The position numbers and the translations under genes are program-made. From Omphiscola glabra (lineage: Eukaryota > Mollusca > Gastropoda > Lymnaeidae), in the NCBI GenBank assembly GCA_964017045.1, contig OZ024794.1:49233013-49297012 (forward strand): DNA of 64,000 nucleotides. Direction: 5' to 3'. Position 1 is the first letter of the stretch. Every line of letters begins with the position of its first letter. This document shows, in pieces, positions 49,216-60,107 of this stretch. The notes below the pieces were generated by a model. The model was not told the origin of the DNA and did not search any database. It saw only the letters and a list, made by a program, of their open reading frames with translations.

Positions 49216-50364
49216 TATCCCGGATGTTTATTAACGGGGTTTACCACCGATACTAAAAAAAATGCCTGCGGTTGCGGGGGGGGGGGGGAGGGTGGAGATT
49301 GGATGGGACAATTGATATAACTTGGCCCGGAAGGGGGCAGCACGCAACAATTTTTGATTACTTTTTTTGTATGTTTTGTGCCGACACAGGACTGAGGGAA
49401 ATTGCGAGGTACGATACATAGCGCAAATATAGCTGATTTCTTCCCCTTTTTATACATATCAAAAGAAAGAAAAAGTTGATCATTTAATTTATTTAACAGT
49501 AATTAATTGATGTATTCGATACATTCGTTAAATTGTATGTGATCATCGGAGAAGCACTGACAGAGGTTTGAATGAAGGATACATTGATGTTAGGTAATCA
49601 GAACAAATATTAATAATGGAAGCAATGCGTGAATGGATAGGACAGCATTGCTAGAGGGAGAGCAGGGTGACCCATGGTCCATTCTGTAAACAACTTTCAT
49701 CATTTAGTCAGTGTAGTCCAGCCGTAGCAATCAATGACAACGTCAGTGAGTCTCTAAATTTTAGTGTAAAGGCCCCTGGATAATTAAAAGGGTTTTGACT
49801 AGAAATTGAGAAACCGGTATTGCAAAATTTAAAAGTGGGAATGCAGGCCTGGGGGGGGGGGGGGGGGGGGAGTATTTTAAAACTGAACAAAAAAATTCTA
49901 CTCATCTTTCATAAATAAAACATAATATTTGACAATAAATAAATGTAAACCTTTTTTGCTTGACTTTTTTTTCTGAATTTAATCGTTCTTAAAATTCACA
50001 AAATTTAGAAAATGTTTACTTCCAAATTTTTATGTACAATGAAGAAATAAAAGTTACAAAATGTCAGTGGGAGCAAATAAATACTCTAAAATATGTCTTA
50101 CTAGTCCGATCATTTAAATTCTGAGATTAAAAAAGTTAAAGAAATAAGGTAAAAATGAATATTCAAAAGATAATAAAATACACAATTCTGAATCTCTAAA
50201 CCAACGCCAGGTGTATAATTTCCAGGCATTCCCCACGTGTTAGTGGGTTCTCGTATAGTGCACCCCGATCACACGTAATTTAACAATCTCAACGGGATAA
50301 CAAGATGAACAATATGGGGAGGACCTGCTTGCTGCCAACTAAGATTTTTTAAATTTTGGCTTTT
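49216..50364. other. No gene recognised
   Basis: G runs at about 49277-49288 and 49851-49870; AT-rich afterwards. Confidence 0.5.
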
Positions 50365-50835
50365 TTTTTGTGTGGTGTGATGTGCTGTGCTATGGTGTGC
50401 TGTGGTATGGTGTCATGTGTTATGATGTGCTGTGGTATGATGTGCTGTGCTATGGTGTGCTGTGGTATGATGTCGTGTGTTATGATGTGCTGTGGTGTGA
50501 TGTGCTGTGCTATGGTGTGCTGTGGTATGGTGTCATGTGTTATGATGTGCTGTGGTGTGATGTGCTATGGTGTGCTGTGGTGTGGTGTCATGTGTTATGA
50601 TGTGCTGTGGTGTGATGTGCTGTGCTATGGTGTGCTGTGGTATGGTGTCATGTGTTATGATGTGCTGTGGTGTGATGTGCTGTGCTATGGTGTGCTGTGG
50701 TATGATGTGCTGTTGTATGGTGTAATGTGGTGTGCTGTGATGTCATGTGCTGTGGTATTATGATTTGCTGTGGCCTGGTGGAATGTGGTACGGTGTGCCA
50801 TTTCATGGCGTGCTATAGTATAGTGTGCTGTGCTA
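50365..50835. repeat. TGTGCTGTGGTATGATG-type composite array
   Basis: Five-base words TGTGC, TGTGG, TATGG, TATGA combine into a higher-order unit of about 65 bp (from one TGTCATGTGTTATGATG to the next). Gives false Cys/Met/Val/Tyr-rich open frames. Confidence 0.93.
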
Positions 50836-51010
50836 TGGCAAGAATTTTGTAAAATATAGTGTCATTATTATATAGTGTGCATTGATGGAACTTTACATCA
50901 ACACAATCCCTGGCCCCTGACCAACAACAGAACGAAGACAATCATCGCATGATCCCGGAAGTCGGTTAAAATAGAGTAACTTCATTATATGGAGAAATAA
51001 CTGTTTAAGG

Positions 51011-51207
51011 CAGCGGTTCTCAACCTGTGGGGCGCGACCCCTTTGGGGTTCAAACGACCCTTTCCCAAGGGTCGCCTAAGACCATCTGAAAACATATATG
51101 CTCTACGGTTATGAAGAAGCAACGAGCATAATTTTGTGGCTGGGGGTCGCCACAATACGAGAAACTGTATTAAAGGGTCGCAGCATTAGGAAGGTCGAGA
51201 ACCACTG
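51011..51207 (+). mobile_element. Complete SPIN-like hAT MITE with 8-bp target duplication
   Basis: A 197-bp element begins CAGCGGTTCTCAACCTGTGG and ends GGTCGAGAACCACTG; the terminal inverted repeats match at 13 of 15 positions. It is flanked by GTTTAAGG at 51003-51010 and 51208-51215, the 8-bp target duplication typical of hAT transposons. Internal blocks GACCCCTTTGGGG, GGGTCGCCTAAGACCATC, GGTTATGAAGAAGCAACGA and CTGTATTAAAGGGTCGC match what I know of the SPIN family, described as horizontally transferred among vertebrates and reported in some invertebrates. Non-autonomous. Confidence 0.85.
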
Positions 51208-51215
51208 GTTTAAGG

Positions 51216-51655
51216 GAATAAACTGTGCTAGGTAAAAAAAAAAAAAGAAAGATAATAATAACAATAAAGATAATTATAACAATAAAGATAATGATAACAC
51301 AAACTTAATTAACGACATTATTATTTATAATAAGAATAATTATCATTCTATTTTTGGTTTGTTGGAAACGGTACCTCTGGAAAATGTCACTCTCCAAAGG
51401 GATAGGACTTATAGCCTTTTAAAAAATCATTAATTTAAGAAACGCTCGCTACGTTGATGTTGTATCGCTTTATTTTATTCCAGCATTTTTGATTGACTGT
51501 TGTTTTTTTTTTGGTCTTGTCTCTTTCATCAAGCACAACATTCAAACGAAAGGCGAAATAAAAAAAAATCAGTTGAGTCCATAATGGCTTGGTTCTTTCG
51601 GCATTTGTTGATGTTTTAACGCCTTGAAAGGCCAACACTTTCACTGCTAAATCTT
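51216..51655. other. No gene recognised
   Basis: AT-rich with short AATAAAGATAAT repeats at about 51250-51300. Confidence 0.5.
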
Positions 51656-52640
51656 TCCTCCCCCCTTGTCAAACGGAACAGTGGCAGTTTAACGGAGAAT
51701 AGCGTCGACGAACTCCTTTCACAGAGGCGGCCCCGAAGCTTAGTGAGCTGTTTACAGCACGCATAAATTTGCTTTGTAGAATATAATCAGCGCCCCCCCC
51801 CTCACCGGGGGGGGGGGGACACTGTTAGAACCCCGTGTTGTGACCGAGTAGCCGTTTGCTGGTCACGAGAGCCTCACTGTCAACCTGTCGACCAGTGACG
51901 GGGTCTGTGGGCAGCCAGGGGTCGGACAAGGCCCCCAATTCTGTCGATACTCGGGGGGCCAAACAGAGCTGAAAAATCCTTTTCATACGCCTTCCACCCC
52001 CCTTCCCAAGCCAACCCTTGTGATATTGACTTGAGCAAGAGATCCACAGCAATCCAGGACCGTCTTTTTGACGGCCTCCTGGCTTCTCGTCAAGGCCCGG
52101 CCTCAAGGATTCTCCCCCCTCCTCCCACCCATTCTGTTGATCGCTGAGAACGGCAATACGATGATAAAGCGTGTCAAATTAAAAGCCATTAAACGTCTTT
52201 CACTGCTCGCGCCGCGCCGACGGCTTTTGTCACCTATTGCAAGGATCTCTGAAGCGCCGGCGAGTTTCTCCAATGTTCCTCTTTTTGACTTTTTGCACTA
52301 TTAAACGTTCTCCCCCTTTGGTGCCCCCTTCCTTTCCCCCCTCCTCCTCCACACCCCCCCCCTTTTCAGCTCCTCCAAAAAAACCTTCCCATACTTCACA
52401 CCTGCAGCCCCAAACAGCTACATTCTTTAGAAAACGGTTTTCTTTAAGAACAAATGTATTCAGGTTTCACCACATCATATTCATAATCCGATTGAAGCCC
52501 TCGTGAAAAGCTCGCCCATTACTTTTTCGCTGAAAGACGACGCTGGCACCCACGTCTCCATGATTTCCAAACTTGTCCTGTTTATTAAACGGAAAACCGA
52601 GTGATCCCTCACGCATTTTGGGAAAAAGACCAAATTATAA
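51656..52640. promoter_or_regulatory. Unique GC-balanced region with C/G runs
   Basis: Islands at 51660-51770, 51830-52290 and 52490-52620 are non-repetitive and CpG-containing. C and G runs face each other at 51791-51820, which could form a hairpin. No exon recognised. Confidence 0.25.
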
Positions 52641-52754
52641 ATATGGTGTGGGGGGGGGGGGGGGGGGTTCGTTTTAAGGTGTGTCAAGACTTCATTATTC
52701 CAAATAGTGTTTTAATTTTTTCATATCGTTAATCAGGTCACGCGGAGCTTCCCG

Positions 52755-53510
52755 ACCAGGGTATGTGTAAGTGTATATGTAATTGTGTATGTAAGTGTAT
52801 ATGTAATTGTGTATGTAAGTGTATATGTAATTGTGTATGTAAGTGTATATGTAATTGTGTTATGTAAGTGTATATGTAATTGTGTATGTAAGTGTATATG
52901 CAATTGTGTATGTAAGTGTATATGTAATTGTGTATGTAAGTGTATATGTAATTGTGTATGTAAGTGTATATGTAATTGTGTATGTAAGTGTATATGTAAT
53001 TGTGTATGTAAGTGTATATGTAATTGTGTATGTAAGTGTATATGTAATTGCGTATGTAAGTGTATATGTAATTGTGTATGTAAGGGTGTATTTAAGTGTA
53101 TATGTAAGTGTGTGTAAGGGTGTATTTAAGTGTATATGTAATTGTGTATGTAAGGGTGTGTGTATGTGTAATTGTGTATGTAAGGGTTATGTAATTGTGT
53201 ATGCAATTGTGTATGTCAGGGTGTATGTAAGTGTATATGTAACTGTGTATGTATGGGTGTATGTAAGTGTATATGTAATTGTGTATGTAAGGGTGTATGT
53301 AATTGTATATGTAATTGTGTATGTAAGTGTATATTTAAGGGTGTATTTAAGTGTATATTTAATAATGTTTGTAAGTGTAAATGCAGGGGTGTATAGAATC
53401 TGTATATTTAAGGATGTGTGAAAGTGCATATGTAAGTGTATATGTAAGTGTATATGTAAGTGTATATGTAAATGCATATGTAAGTGTATACGTAAGGGTG
53501 TAATTAAAGT
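52755..53510. repeat. Minisatellite, 24-bp unit (GTATATGTAATTGTGTATGTAAGT)
   Basis: About twelve regular copies to 53090, then degenerating into shorter GTGTATGTAAGG and GTATATGTAA words. Open frames on both strands are artefacts. Confidence 0.95.
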
Positions 53511-53638
53511 GCGCCGGAAAAAAATTCTAACAAATTTTGTGTGTGGCTCTATTGAAAACGTTAAGTCGCTTAATGAAACTTTCACGGGATGAAATCCTCT
53601 CCATGTTTTTTTTATTGTTTCCAATTCCAAGTCTTGAC

Positions 53639-53955
53639 CCTACATTGAGCCCTACAGTGAGCCCTACATTGAGCCCTACAGTGAGCCCTACATTGAGCCC
53701 TACATTGAGCCCTACAGTGAGCCCTACAGTGAGCCCTACATTGAGCCCTACATTGAGCCCTACATTGAGCCCTACAGTGAGCCCTACAGTGAGCCCTACA
53801 GTGAGCCCTACAGTGAGCCCTACATTGAGCCCTACATTGAGCCCTACATTGAGCCCTACAGTGAGCCCTACATTGAGCCCTACATTGAGCCCTACAGTGA
53901 GCCCTACAGTGAGCCCTACATCCTACATTGACCCCTACATTCTACATTGACCCCT
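53639..53955. repeat. 12-bp minisatellite (CCTACATTGAGC / CCTACAGTGAGC)
   Basis: About 26 copies; the T/G alternation is irregular. Reads as a repeated Leu/Val-Ser-Pro-Thr peptide. Confidence 0.96.
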
Positions 53956-54359
53956 ACCATAAAGAGTGACTTATTTGTTTCTGTTCTCAGTGTTTCTTTT
54001 ATGACTGAAAAATATATAAATATAAAAAATTAAAAAGTTAATGTTACTTTTTTGTTTTTTAAATTGTTGTGTTCATTTTGAAGAACTGACAAGATTATTC
54101 TTTTGGGGTCAAAGGTCACTTTGCATTATAGTTGTTAAATAGATTCGTGAAAATCATGCATCTGTTTGTGAGAATATAAAAGTGTGAGTTGTGCTTAGTT
54201 AATACCAAGATTACACGAAACTACATTTTCGTACAAAAATGGTGTACATTCCTCCCCCCACTCCGCCCTTTAGCTGTCTATGAAAAATTGCATGATTGGT
54301 TTGGGGGGGGGGGGGGGTATAAGCTGAAAACTCCTCCAATCTCTGTAGTTATGAAAAGT
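53956..54359. other. No gene recognised
   Basis: AT-rich; G run at about 54302-54317. Confidence 0.5.
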
Positions 54360-55080
54360 GGGTCACCACTGACAAGCGATTAGGCATCTGATAACCGGAC
54401 ATGCGAGACTTGCATATTTCACGTCCGATACCTTCAGTCTGTGGGGGGGGGGGGGGGGGGAGAGGTGCCGGACTTGTTCGATCTCCATTGGGCCGCATCA
54501 ATAGCACCGAGGGGGAGGACAATAAGACCTCGATACTTAATTCTAGACGCCATGTGGCTATCGGTGACGGCACTGAGCCTGGAAACTTAAAAACGAGTCC
54601 TGGCTGCCCGGGGCCAAGGGCATGGAATCGACATCGTTGACATCTCTCTCGATTCTCACCCATAATGCCATGCAAGAAGCCCCCCCCCCCTATTTTTTCC
54701 CTCTTGGTATCCCCCAGGAAGCAATTTGTCCGGTATTAGGTCTTTAAGCCATGCTCCAATCTAAAAACGATGGCGCCGCGCCGCCTGGGCTTAGGGGATG
54801 ATCTCATGGCCACGCTCATCTGGAAAAATCAGACGCATTTTAATGCACTGGTTATTAACTTTCGGTGTGTTTTCATAGCTCAGGCGGCCTTATCGCGACC
54901 ATCCTGGTAGAATATGCAAAACGGGCCGAGGAGGAGGGCCAAATCCGCGCCATTGCGGCGAGAGCGGAGACGATGGGCCGGGGAGATAAGTCCGATCTGG
55001 CGGACGTTAGTCGGACGTTCTGTTCTGTAATCACAACAAGACTGACACCCCCCCCACTCCCCTAACTGCGCATTACGTTA
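54360..55080. promoter_or_regulatory. Unique GC-rich region
   Basis: Two CpG-rich non-repetitive islands (54470-54660 and 54740-55040) separated by C runs. A 66-codon frame at 54865-55065 has natural amino-acid composition but no recognisable family or splice context. Candidate regulatory elements. Confidence 0.28.
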
Positions 55081-55164
55081 TTAGATACGCTTACGAAACC
55101 ATTATTTTGGTAACGCAGGAATAAAAGGGGATAAAAAATTCATCATTCTTCCCTTGGCCGAACG

Positions 55165-55318
55165 CTGGCCGAAATGTAGTCTCGTGTAGTATAGTAGGCT
55201 AGTGGACGGTGTTTGGACAAAATATAGTCACATGTAGTATAGTAGGCTAGTGGACGATGGTTGGACGAAATGTAGTCACGTGTAGTATAGTATGCTAGTA
55301 GACGATCGTTGGACGTAA
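55165..55318. repeat. About 49-bp repeat, three copies
   Basis: Unit ATGTAGTC.CGTGTAGTATAGTAGGCTAGTGGACGATGGTTGGACGAA with substitutions. Confidence 0.88.
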
Positions 55319-55940
55319 TTTCCATTATCTCAAAAGTCCTGTGGACATAACACCAGAAGTGGACGTCTTATTTTATTTACTACGTTAACCACTTTTAATT
55401 AAATAAAAAAATCCATTCAAAACAATTGAAATTCGGCCCGTGGCTTTAAGATTGCTGTTTTGTTTTATTGTCACTGAAAGTTACACAGCATGTGTATCAG
55501 AAAGTAAGCCAAAATTTGGACATTTGTCCCAGAACGCAATTGAAATGTTAAGGGAGGTGCGGGTGAGAACTTAGCAAAAATGTCAATTTTTGAATATATT
55601 TTTCAATATTGTTTATTTGATTTTATTAACCATTTCTTTATTAAATTTTTATATTTGTTTTTACAAAAGTAAGTTAGAAAATATAATAAATTATAAGTCT
55701 CCTGACCCTATCAATCAGAAAATTGTCAAAATTTCCCCATTTTGTAGTGTTTTTACCCCTTTGTTATGAGTATTTGGAATCGCCCAATCCCAATGTATTT
55801 GGTATGGTTGGAAAGATGATGATTTCCGGTTTTAGATCAACTCATCATAAAGAAAATTACGAAAGCAACCGAACCTTTCAATCGCCGGTGATGTCTAGCA
55901 AAATTTGGTATTTTTATGTAATATATCCCTGACCTTTAAA
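55319..55940. other. No gene recognised
   Basis: AT-rich. A block GTGTATCAGAAAGTAAGCCAAAATTTGG at 55492-55519 resembles the repeats at 57306-57460. Confidence 0.45.
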
Positions 55941-55950
55941 TAAAATTAGC

Positions 55951-56945
55951 ATTTTGATTGGTTCCCGTGTTTGTAATAACTACTTCCGGTATAAACAAAT
56001 CGTTGCTAATTTCATGAGGCCTAGCAATTTCGATACATATTATACGTAATTTGTCGCAAATAAAAACATTTGAGGCGGTAAAAAAAACACTAAATTAGTA
56101 AATAAACAAACAAACTGAGTTGGCTTTGATTAATTGACATGAATTAATTCTACTTCTCCTTTTTCGGAGAAGAATAAGAGTAAGACTTAGTGCACTAACT
56201 ACTAAATCTAAAGACTAGTAAAGACTCTGACTCTGACTCCTAATCACTTCAAGTTCAAGCAACGCTTCTAATTCACTATAGCAGGAAGAAGATAGAGAAA
56301 TAGATGCCAATATTAATGGTAAGTCTTAACGATCAAAAATCTATGTGTCACTTAGATTCAAATTTAAAGTACGGTATCAATTATTCCTAAGGCTAAGCCT
56401 AGTATAATATACTCGGACCATACTGTACTCACTCCCTTTATTATTAGTGGTAAACAGTTAACACTGTTAGTTTAGTGGTAGTGAGAGTAGTAAATATAAA
56501 ACCTTATAGACAATTTATGAATTGAGTAATTGTGATTTTTGACTTATAGCTATTAAAATTGTAATATTTTAAATTTATTATTTTTGTTATCGGGGCACAA
56601 ATGACGTTATCATTTAGTGTTATTTTATTGAAAAGTAAAATAAGAGCCCTAACATATTTTGCTTGAAATACTTGTCAATGTCTATCCGGCCATTTGTGAG
56701 GGAGACCTATCAGTCATTAATGTTCTTATAGCCTTATATTTTCGCTGTGAAGCATTTAATAAAATTATCTAACTACAAGTTTATCGTTTTCAGGAATGAT
56801 AGAGGAGACGGGCAGTGAGTTTGCGGTTCTCAAAAGAATACATCATGCATTATTTATGCTGTTGATAAACTACACTGATCTGTTGTGCCTTAGCCAATTG
56901 AGCCCAAATGACAATTTGTACATGAAAAAGAAGGAGTGGTCTTAG
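55951..56945 (+). CDS. Possible small spliced gene, 49-residue ORF in exon 2
   Basis: Weak candidate. Upstream, a CCAAT-type site (ATTGG at 55957) and an ETS-type site (CTTCCGG at 55983-55989) resemble a housekeeping promoter. A consensus splice donor ATG|GTAAGT lies at 56318/56319 and an acceptor TTTTCAG at 56787-56793. Exon 2 then has an ATG at 56796 and an open frame of 49 codons to TAG at 56943-56945, starting MIEETGSEFAVLKRIHHALF, with a hydrophobic middle and a lysine-rich end. An upstream ATG in exon 1 would read into a stop right after splicing, so the 56796 start would need leaky scanning. I recognise no family. It could also be chance, or part of an unrecognised repeat. Confidence 0.22.
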
Positions 56946-57931
56946 TATGTATTCAACATGTTATAGATTCCTCGTCGCAACATACGTTCGATGCATCGAA
57001 ATAAAAGCAACCTCAGGCAGAGGATGCAAGAGAAGACTAACACAGATTACATCACAAGGCTCATTCCGTCATTAGAACTCAGAACTTGCAATTTTTCTAC
57101 AAGACAAAGAGTGGCATTTTCAGCAAACTTGGACAATGCCAAATAACTCTTTGGAATTGCATTTGCACATAGCTTAATTTTATGGTTTTGACCACTTTTA
57201 TAATGCTGAAATTCTCCAAAATAAGCAAATTATTATTTTTTCGACAAAAACAGAATAATATATAAAAATACAACCACCTGTGTCCTAGAACACCAGCTAA
57301 AAGATACACTACGTGTGTATCAGAAAGCCAGCCGAACGTTACCCAACGTGTCGTGTGTATAAAAAAACAAACAAGCCAAAAGTGACAGAATGTTGGTGTC
57401 AGAAAGTCAACCAAAAAACACAAAAAGTCTGTATCAGAAAGCCAGCCAAAAGTTACAGAACTCTTACCTAATCCTTATTTTAGATAATTTTTTTTCATGA
57501 AATTATCAACAACAAAAGGAAATCTCATAATTAGAAATAAAAAATAATTTTATAAATTCATTCAAAGATATTTGCGTCTCAGGAAAAGACTAAATAAAAT
57601 GACAGAAACAAACAAATTAACAATCGTTAAGGATGACCATTCTTTCTCTATTTCTTAAAAATACATTGACATTATTTAATTTATAAAAAAAAAAGTTTTT
57701 CTGTAATCGTTTCTGTTGAAAGATGTTAGGGGATATTTCCCCATTGATTATATAACATTAATAGATGAGCCTCAAACAACGACACGACAAAATGTCCTCG
57801 TTCTTCACCACGCACGTCGTATCGATGGTTTGCGACAGTTCGGTTTAAAATAAAAAAAGAAAAGCGAACCTACACCAGGTGAAGAACGTGGCAACGACTC
57901 CCAAACCGCCTGCTTCAAAGCTCCTTGTCCA
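56946..57931. repeat. AT-rich sequence with degenerate AGAAAGCCAGCCAAAAGT repeats (57306-57460)
   Basis: A block GTATCAGAAAGCCAGCCAAAAGTTACAGA recurs about four times between 57306 and 57460 with variable spacing, and once at 55492. The rest is AT-rich with no gene seen. Confidence 0.6.
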
Positions 57932-58240
57932 CTACCGGCCGCGTTCAGCCCTCATCTTCTGAGCCAGCTCACTGTTGGGGATGCGGTCTAAGATCTTTCT
58001 CTCGAGAATAGGTCCGTACATCTTCATGCCGAGGGCGACGCCCAACGTCGCAGCGCCGTAGTACTGAAGACCCGTGAGGATGAGGTGCTCCGCCGGAGAC
58101 GCCATGAACTTTGCCACCCGCCTGCGCATGACGTAAGTGGCACTGACGAACAAGAGCATCGACGGCAATCCGAACTGCAGCAAGCCCTCTGCGACTATCT
58201 GGTCGACCACGTCGTATTCGCTTTGCTTACGTGAGGACAT
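57932..58240 (-). CDS. Small two-helix membrane protein, OCIA-domain-like (paralogue 1)
   Basis: Single-exon frame of 102 residues. It begins MSSRKQSEYD with A at -3 of the ATG. Two hydrophobic segments, about 24-38 (GLPSMLLFVSATYVM) and 53-72 (LILTGLQYYGAATLGVALGM), are joined by a basic loop (RRRVAKF), predicting a hairpin in a membrane. The C-terminal part, K73-M-Y ... E80-R-K-I-L ... P88-N-S-E-L, resembles the G-K-x-S-Y ... C-x-E-K ... N-S-x-L end of the OCIA domain (OCIAD1/2 family, mostly mitochondrial or endosomal), and the length fits one OCIA domain. The family call is by eye. It is paralogous to the gene at 62509-62739, same strand: 38 of 66 aligned residues are identical without gaps. 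CRE and ETS motifs lie upstream. Codon use is GC-rich relative to the flanks, consistent with a real gene. Confidence 0.75.
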   Translation of the reverse strand: MSSRKQSEYDVVDQIVAEGLLQFGLPSMLLFVSATYVMRRRVAKFMASPAEHLILTGLQYYGAATLGVALGMKMYGPILERKILDRIPNSELAQKMRAERGR

Positions 58241-58342
58241 CCTCGAGAAAACCTTCGAAGAAAACCGAGTTTTAAAAATATCTAGCAGTGTAGCAGGGCC
58301 TACATAGCCAGTGTTTAATTTTAGTAGGAAGGGAAGAAATGA

Positions 58343-58369
58343 TGACGTCAGAGAAACGCATCAACTTCC
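58343..58369 (-). promoter_or_regulatory. Promoter motifs of paralogue 1 (CRE and GGAAGTTGATGC)
   Basis: Palindromic TGACGTCA at 58343-58350 and, on the minus strand, GGAAGTTGATGC (58369-58358), whose GGAAGT is an ETS-type core. The second motif is conserved at paralogue 2 and lies 118 bases upstream of the ATG here. Confidence 0.5.
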
Positions 58370-58489
58370 TGTAAGATGTAAGATAAAAGCAACGCCCATG
58401 CAACGATTCGAATCAATTAAGCATACAAAATCGTGATTCTAATGTTTTTGTTTTTTTTAAAGATCTTTTTTAAATGTAATTTGTTAATT

Positions 58490-58795
58490 TGGCAATAGCT
58501 GTACTTCAAAAGCCTTTAAAACTGCAGTCAAGACACATCTCTTTAAACTCTACCATCCTGACTGATTCCCCTCTCTGACCGATAAACGGTGCTGTTGGGT
58601 GCCGTCCATGGCTTGACATGTAAATAGTTATGGAATGGTTGGAGCGAATACACATTTGTTTTGTTTTATTTAATTAATGTATGTTACAATTTTAAGTTCA
58701 AGAATATGTTTGATAAATTGTATGTACAGCGTGGTGAGCCGAGCTCTAGGCTGGGGCACCACGCTTTATAAAACTACTATTAATAATAATAATAA
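58490..58795 (+). mobile_element. LINE 3' end with protein C-terminus and terminal hairpin (copy 2)
   Basis: Plus-strand translation at about 58498-58563 ends KAFKTAVKTHLFKLYHPD and stop, the typical end of CR1/jockey-type reverse-transcriptase proteins. About 165 bases later follows the hairpin AGCGTGGT (58728-58735) / ACCACGCT (58758-58765) and a TTAATAATAATAATAA tail. Same family as 3185-3430. Confidence 0.8.
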
Positions 58796-59012
58796 TTTTC
58801 AAAATGTATTTTACTTTGGAGTTCATTTATTTAAATATATAGATCAGTAATGAAATGTCCTGAATTGGGTAGCATGCATCTGCAACCTTCTATCTAAAAC
58901 CAGTCAATTTTTAATGTTGTTGTCTGTAAGTCCAACTACATCTTGGGCGGAGGCAGAGGGACATAAAACTTCAAAAGATAAGAGAACATCAGTATTTTCT
59001 TGAAATACAATA

Positions 59013-59165
59013 CCCAGACACGCCTCCATTACATTGACTTGACCCAGACACGCCTCCATTACATTGACTTGACCCAGACAATACTCCATTACATTGACTT
59101 GACCCAGCCACGCCTCCATTGCATTGTCTTGACCCAGACACGCCTCCATTACATTGACTTGACCT
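59013..59165. repeat. Minisatellite, 30-bp unit, 5 copies
   Basis: Unit CAGACACGCCTCCATTACAT plus TGACTTGACC. Confidence 0.94.
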
Positions 59166-59282
59166 AGATACGACCCCTGCTGTGTGAAAGCAGCACCCCT
59201 GCCGGCCAGGTGTTCCACCTCACTCGCATAGTCAATCGAGTGGAAGGGTGGGTGAGGCTGTCTCAGGGGCGAAACAGCAGAC

Positions 59283-59402
59283 GACATCCATGACGACCTC
59301 CATGATGACACCCATGACAACATCCATGACGACATCCATGACGACATCCATGACGACATCCATGACGACATCCATGACGACATCCATGACGACATCCATG
59401 CA
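59283..59402. repeat. 12-bp minisatellite (ATCCATGACGAC)
   Basis: About ten copies; both this array and the 59013 array fall into one false 192-codon minus-strand frame. Confidence 0.94.
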
Positions 59403-59516
59403 TCCAGAAAACCTTTGGTAATCGTTACATTTCTAGTGAGGTCCTCTTGATAAGACTCGCCTGTAATGCGCCGCTGGCCCAAGGTTATAAGAGTTTAGGC
59501 TGAAACTTACAAGAGA

Positions 59517-60105
59517 ATGCATCATTTGTTCTATCCAATCCGTCTTGTATTTGCATATGGCTGTCACTTCCTTTTGGTGTGTGATTTCTATATTTCCTCA
59601 CATAGGCCAAAGGATCCACCTAAACTCATGATTTGTACCCTGGTGTTGGACCAGCCAATCACAGTTGACCGGGCTTCAATCCCAAAGTGTTGGACCAGCC
59701 AATCAAAGTCCACTGGCGCAAAAATACCAAAGTCTGTCCGAATTTATGTTTATCATCCCCATGATCCGATTGAGGAGGAATTCTTCTAAGCTTTTAGAAC
59801 AATTTTACAAGACTTAGAATTGCATGGAGCGTTAGGCCTACTGAGTGATGCTCTTGAACGGCCACTCACGAAGAATCGCCTTCTCTGACCAGACCCGTTG
59901 GCATGGACCCGGGCCGGACACCCTCTCGCAAACTAATTTTGCCGCCTAGCTCACAGCGCCCCATGCAGCTCACTGCGCCCTACGCAACCTGGCGAGTATA
60001 TATTCAAAATGACCGGGTAAATGGTACAAGAGATGTCGACTTCTAATTTTCTCATGTGATTGATGCACACAAAAATAGGCAGCAAAATGTAGCAAGAGAT
60101 AAAGT
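59517..60105. promoter_or_regulatory. Unique region with ATTTGCAT octamer and duplicated CCAAT block
   Basis: A block GTGTTGGACCAGCCAATCA occurs twice, at about 59642 and 59687, each containing CCAAT. GTATTTGCATATG near 59549 contains a perfect octamer motif. No exon recognised; regulatory role is inferred from motifs. Confidence 0.3.
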
Positions 60106-60107
60106 GA

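Noticed and set aside
54865..55065. 66-codon frame rich in Glu, Arg and Ala
   Set aside because: Lies in a GC-rich island where every frame is fairly open; ends in a C-run; no family recognised.
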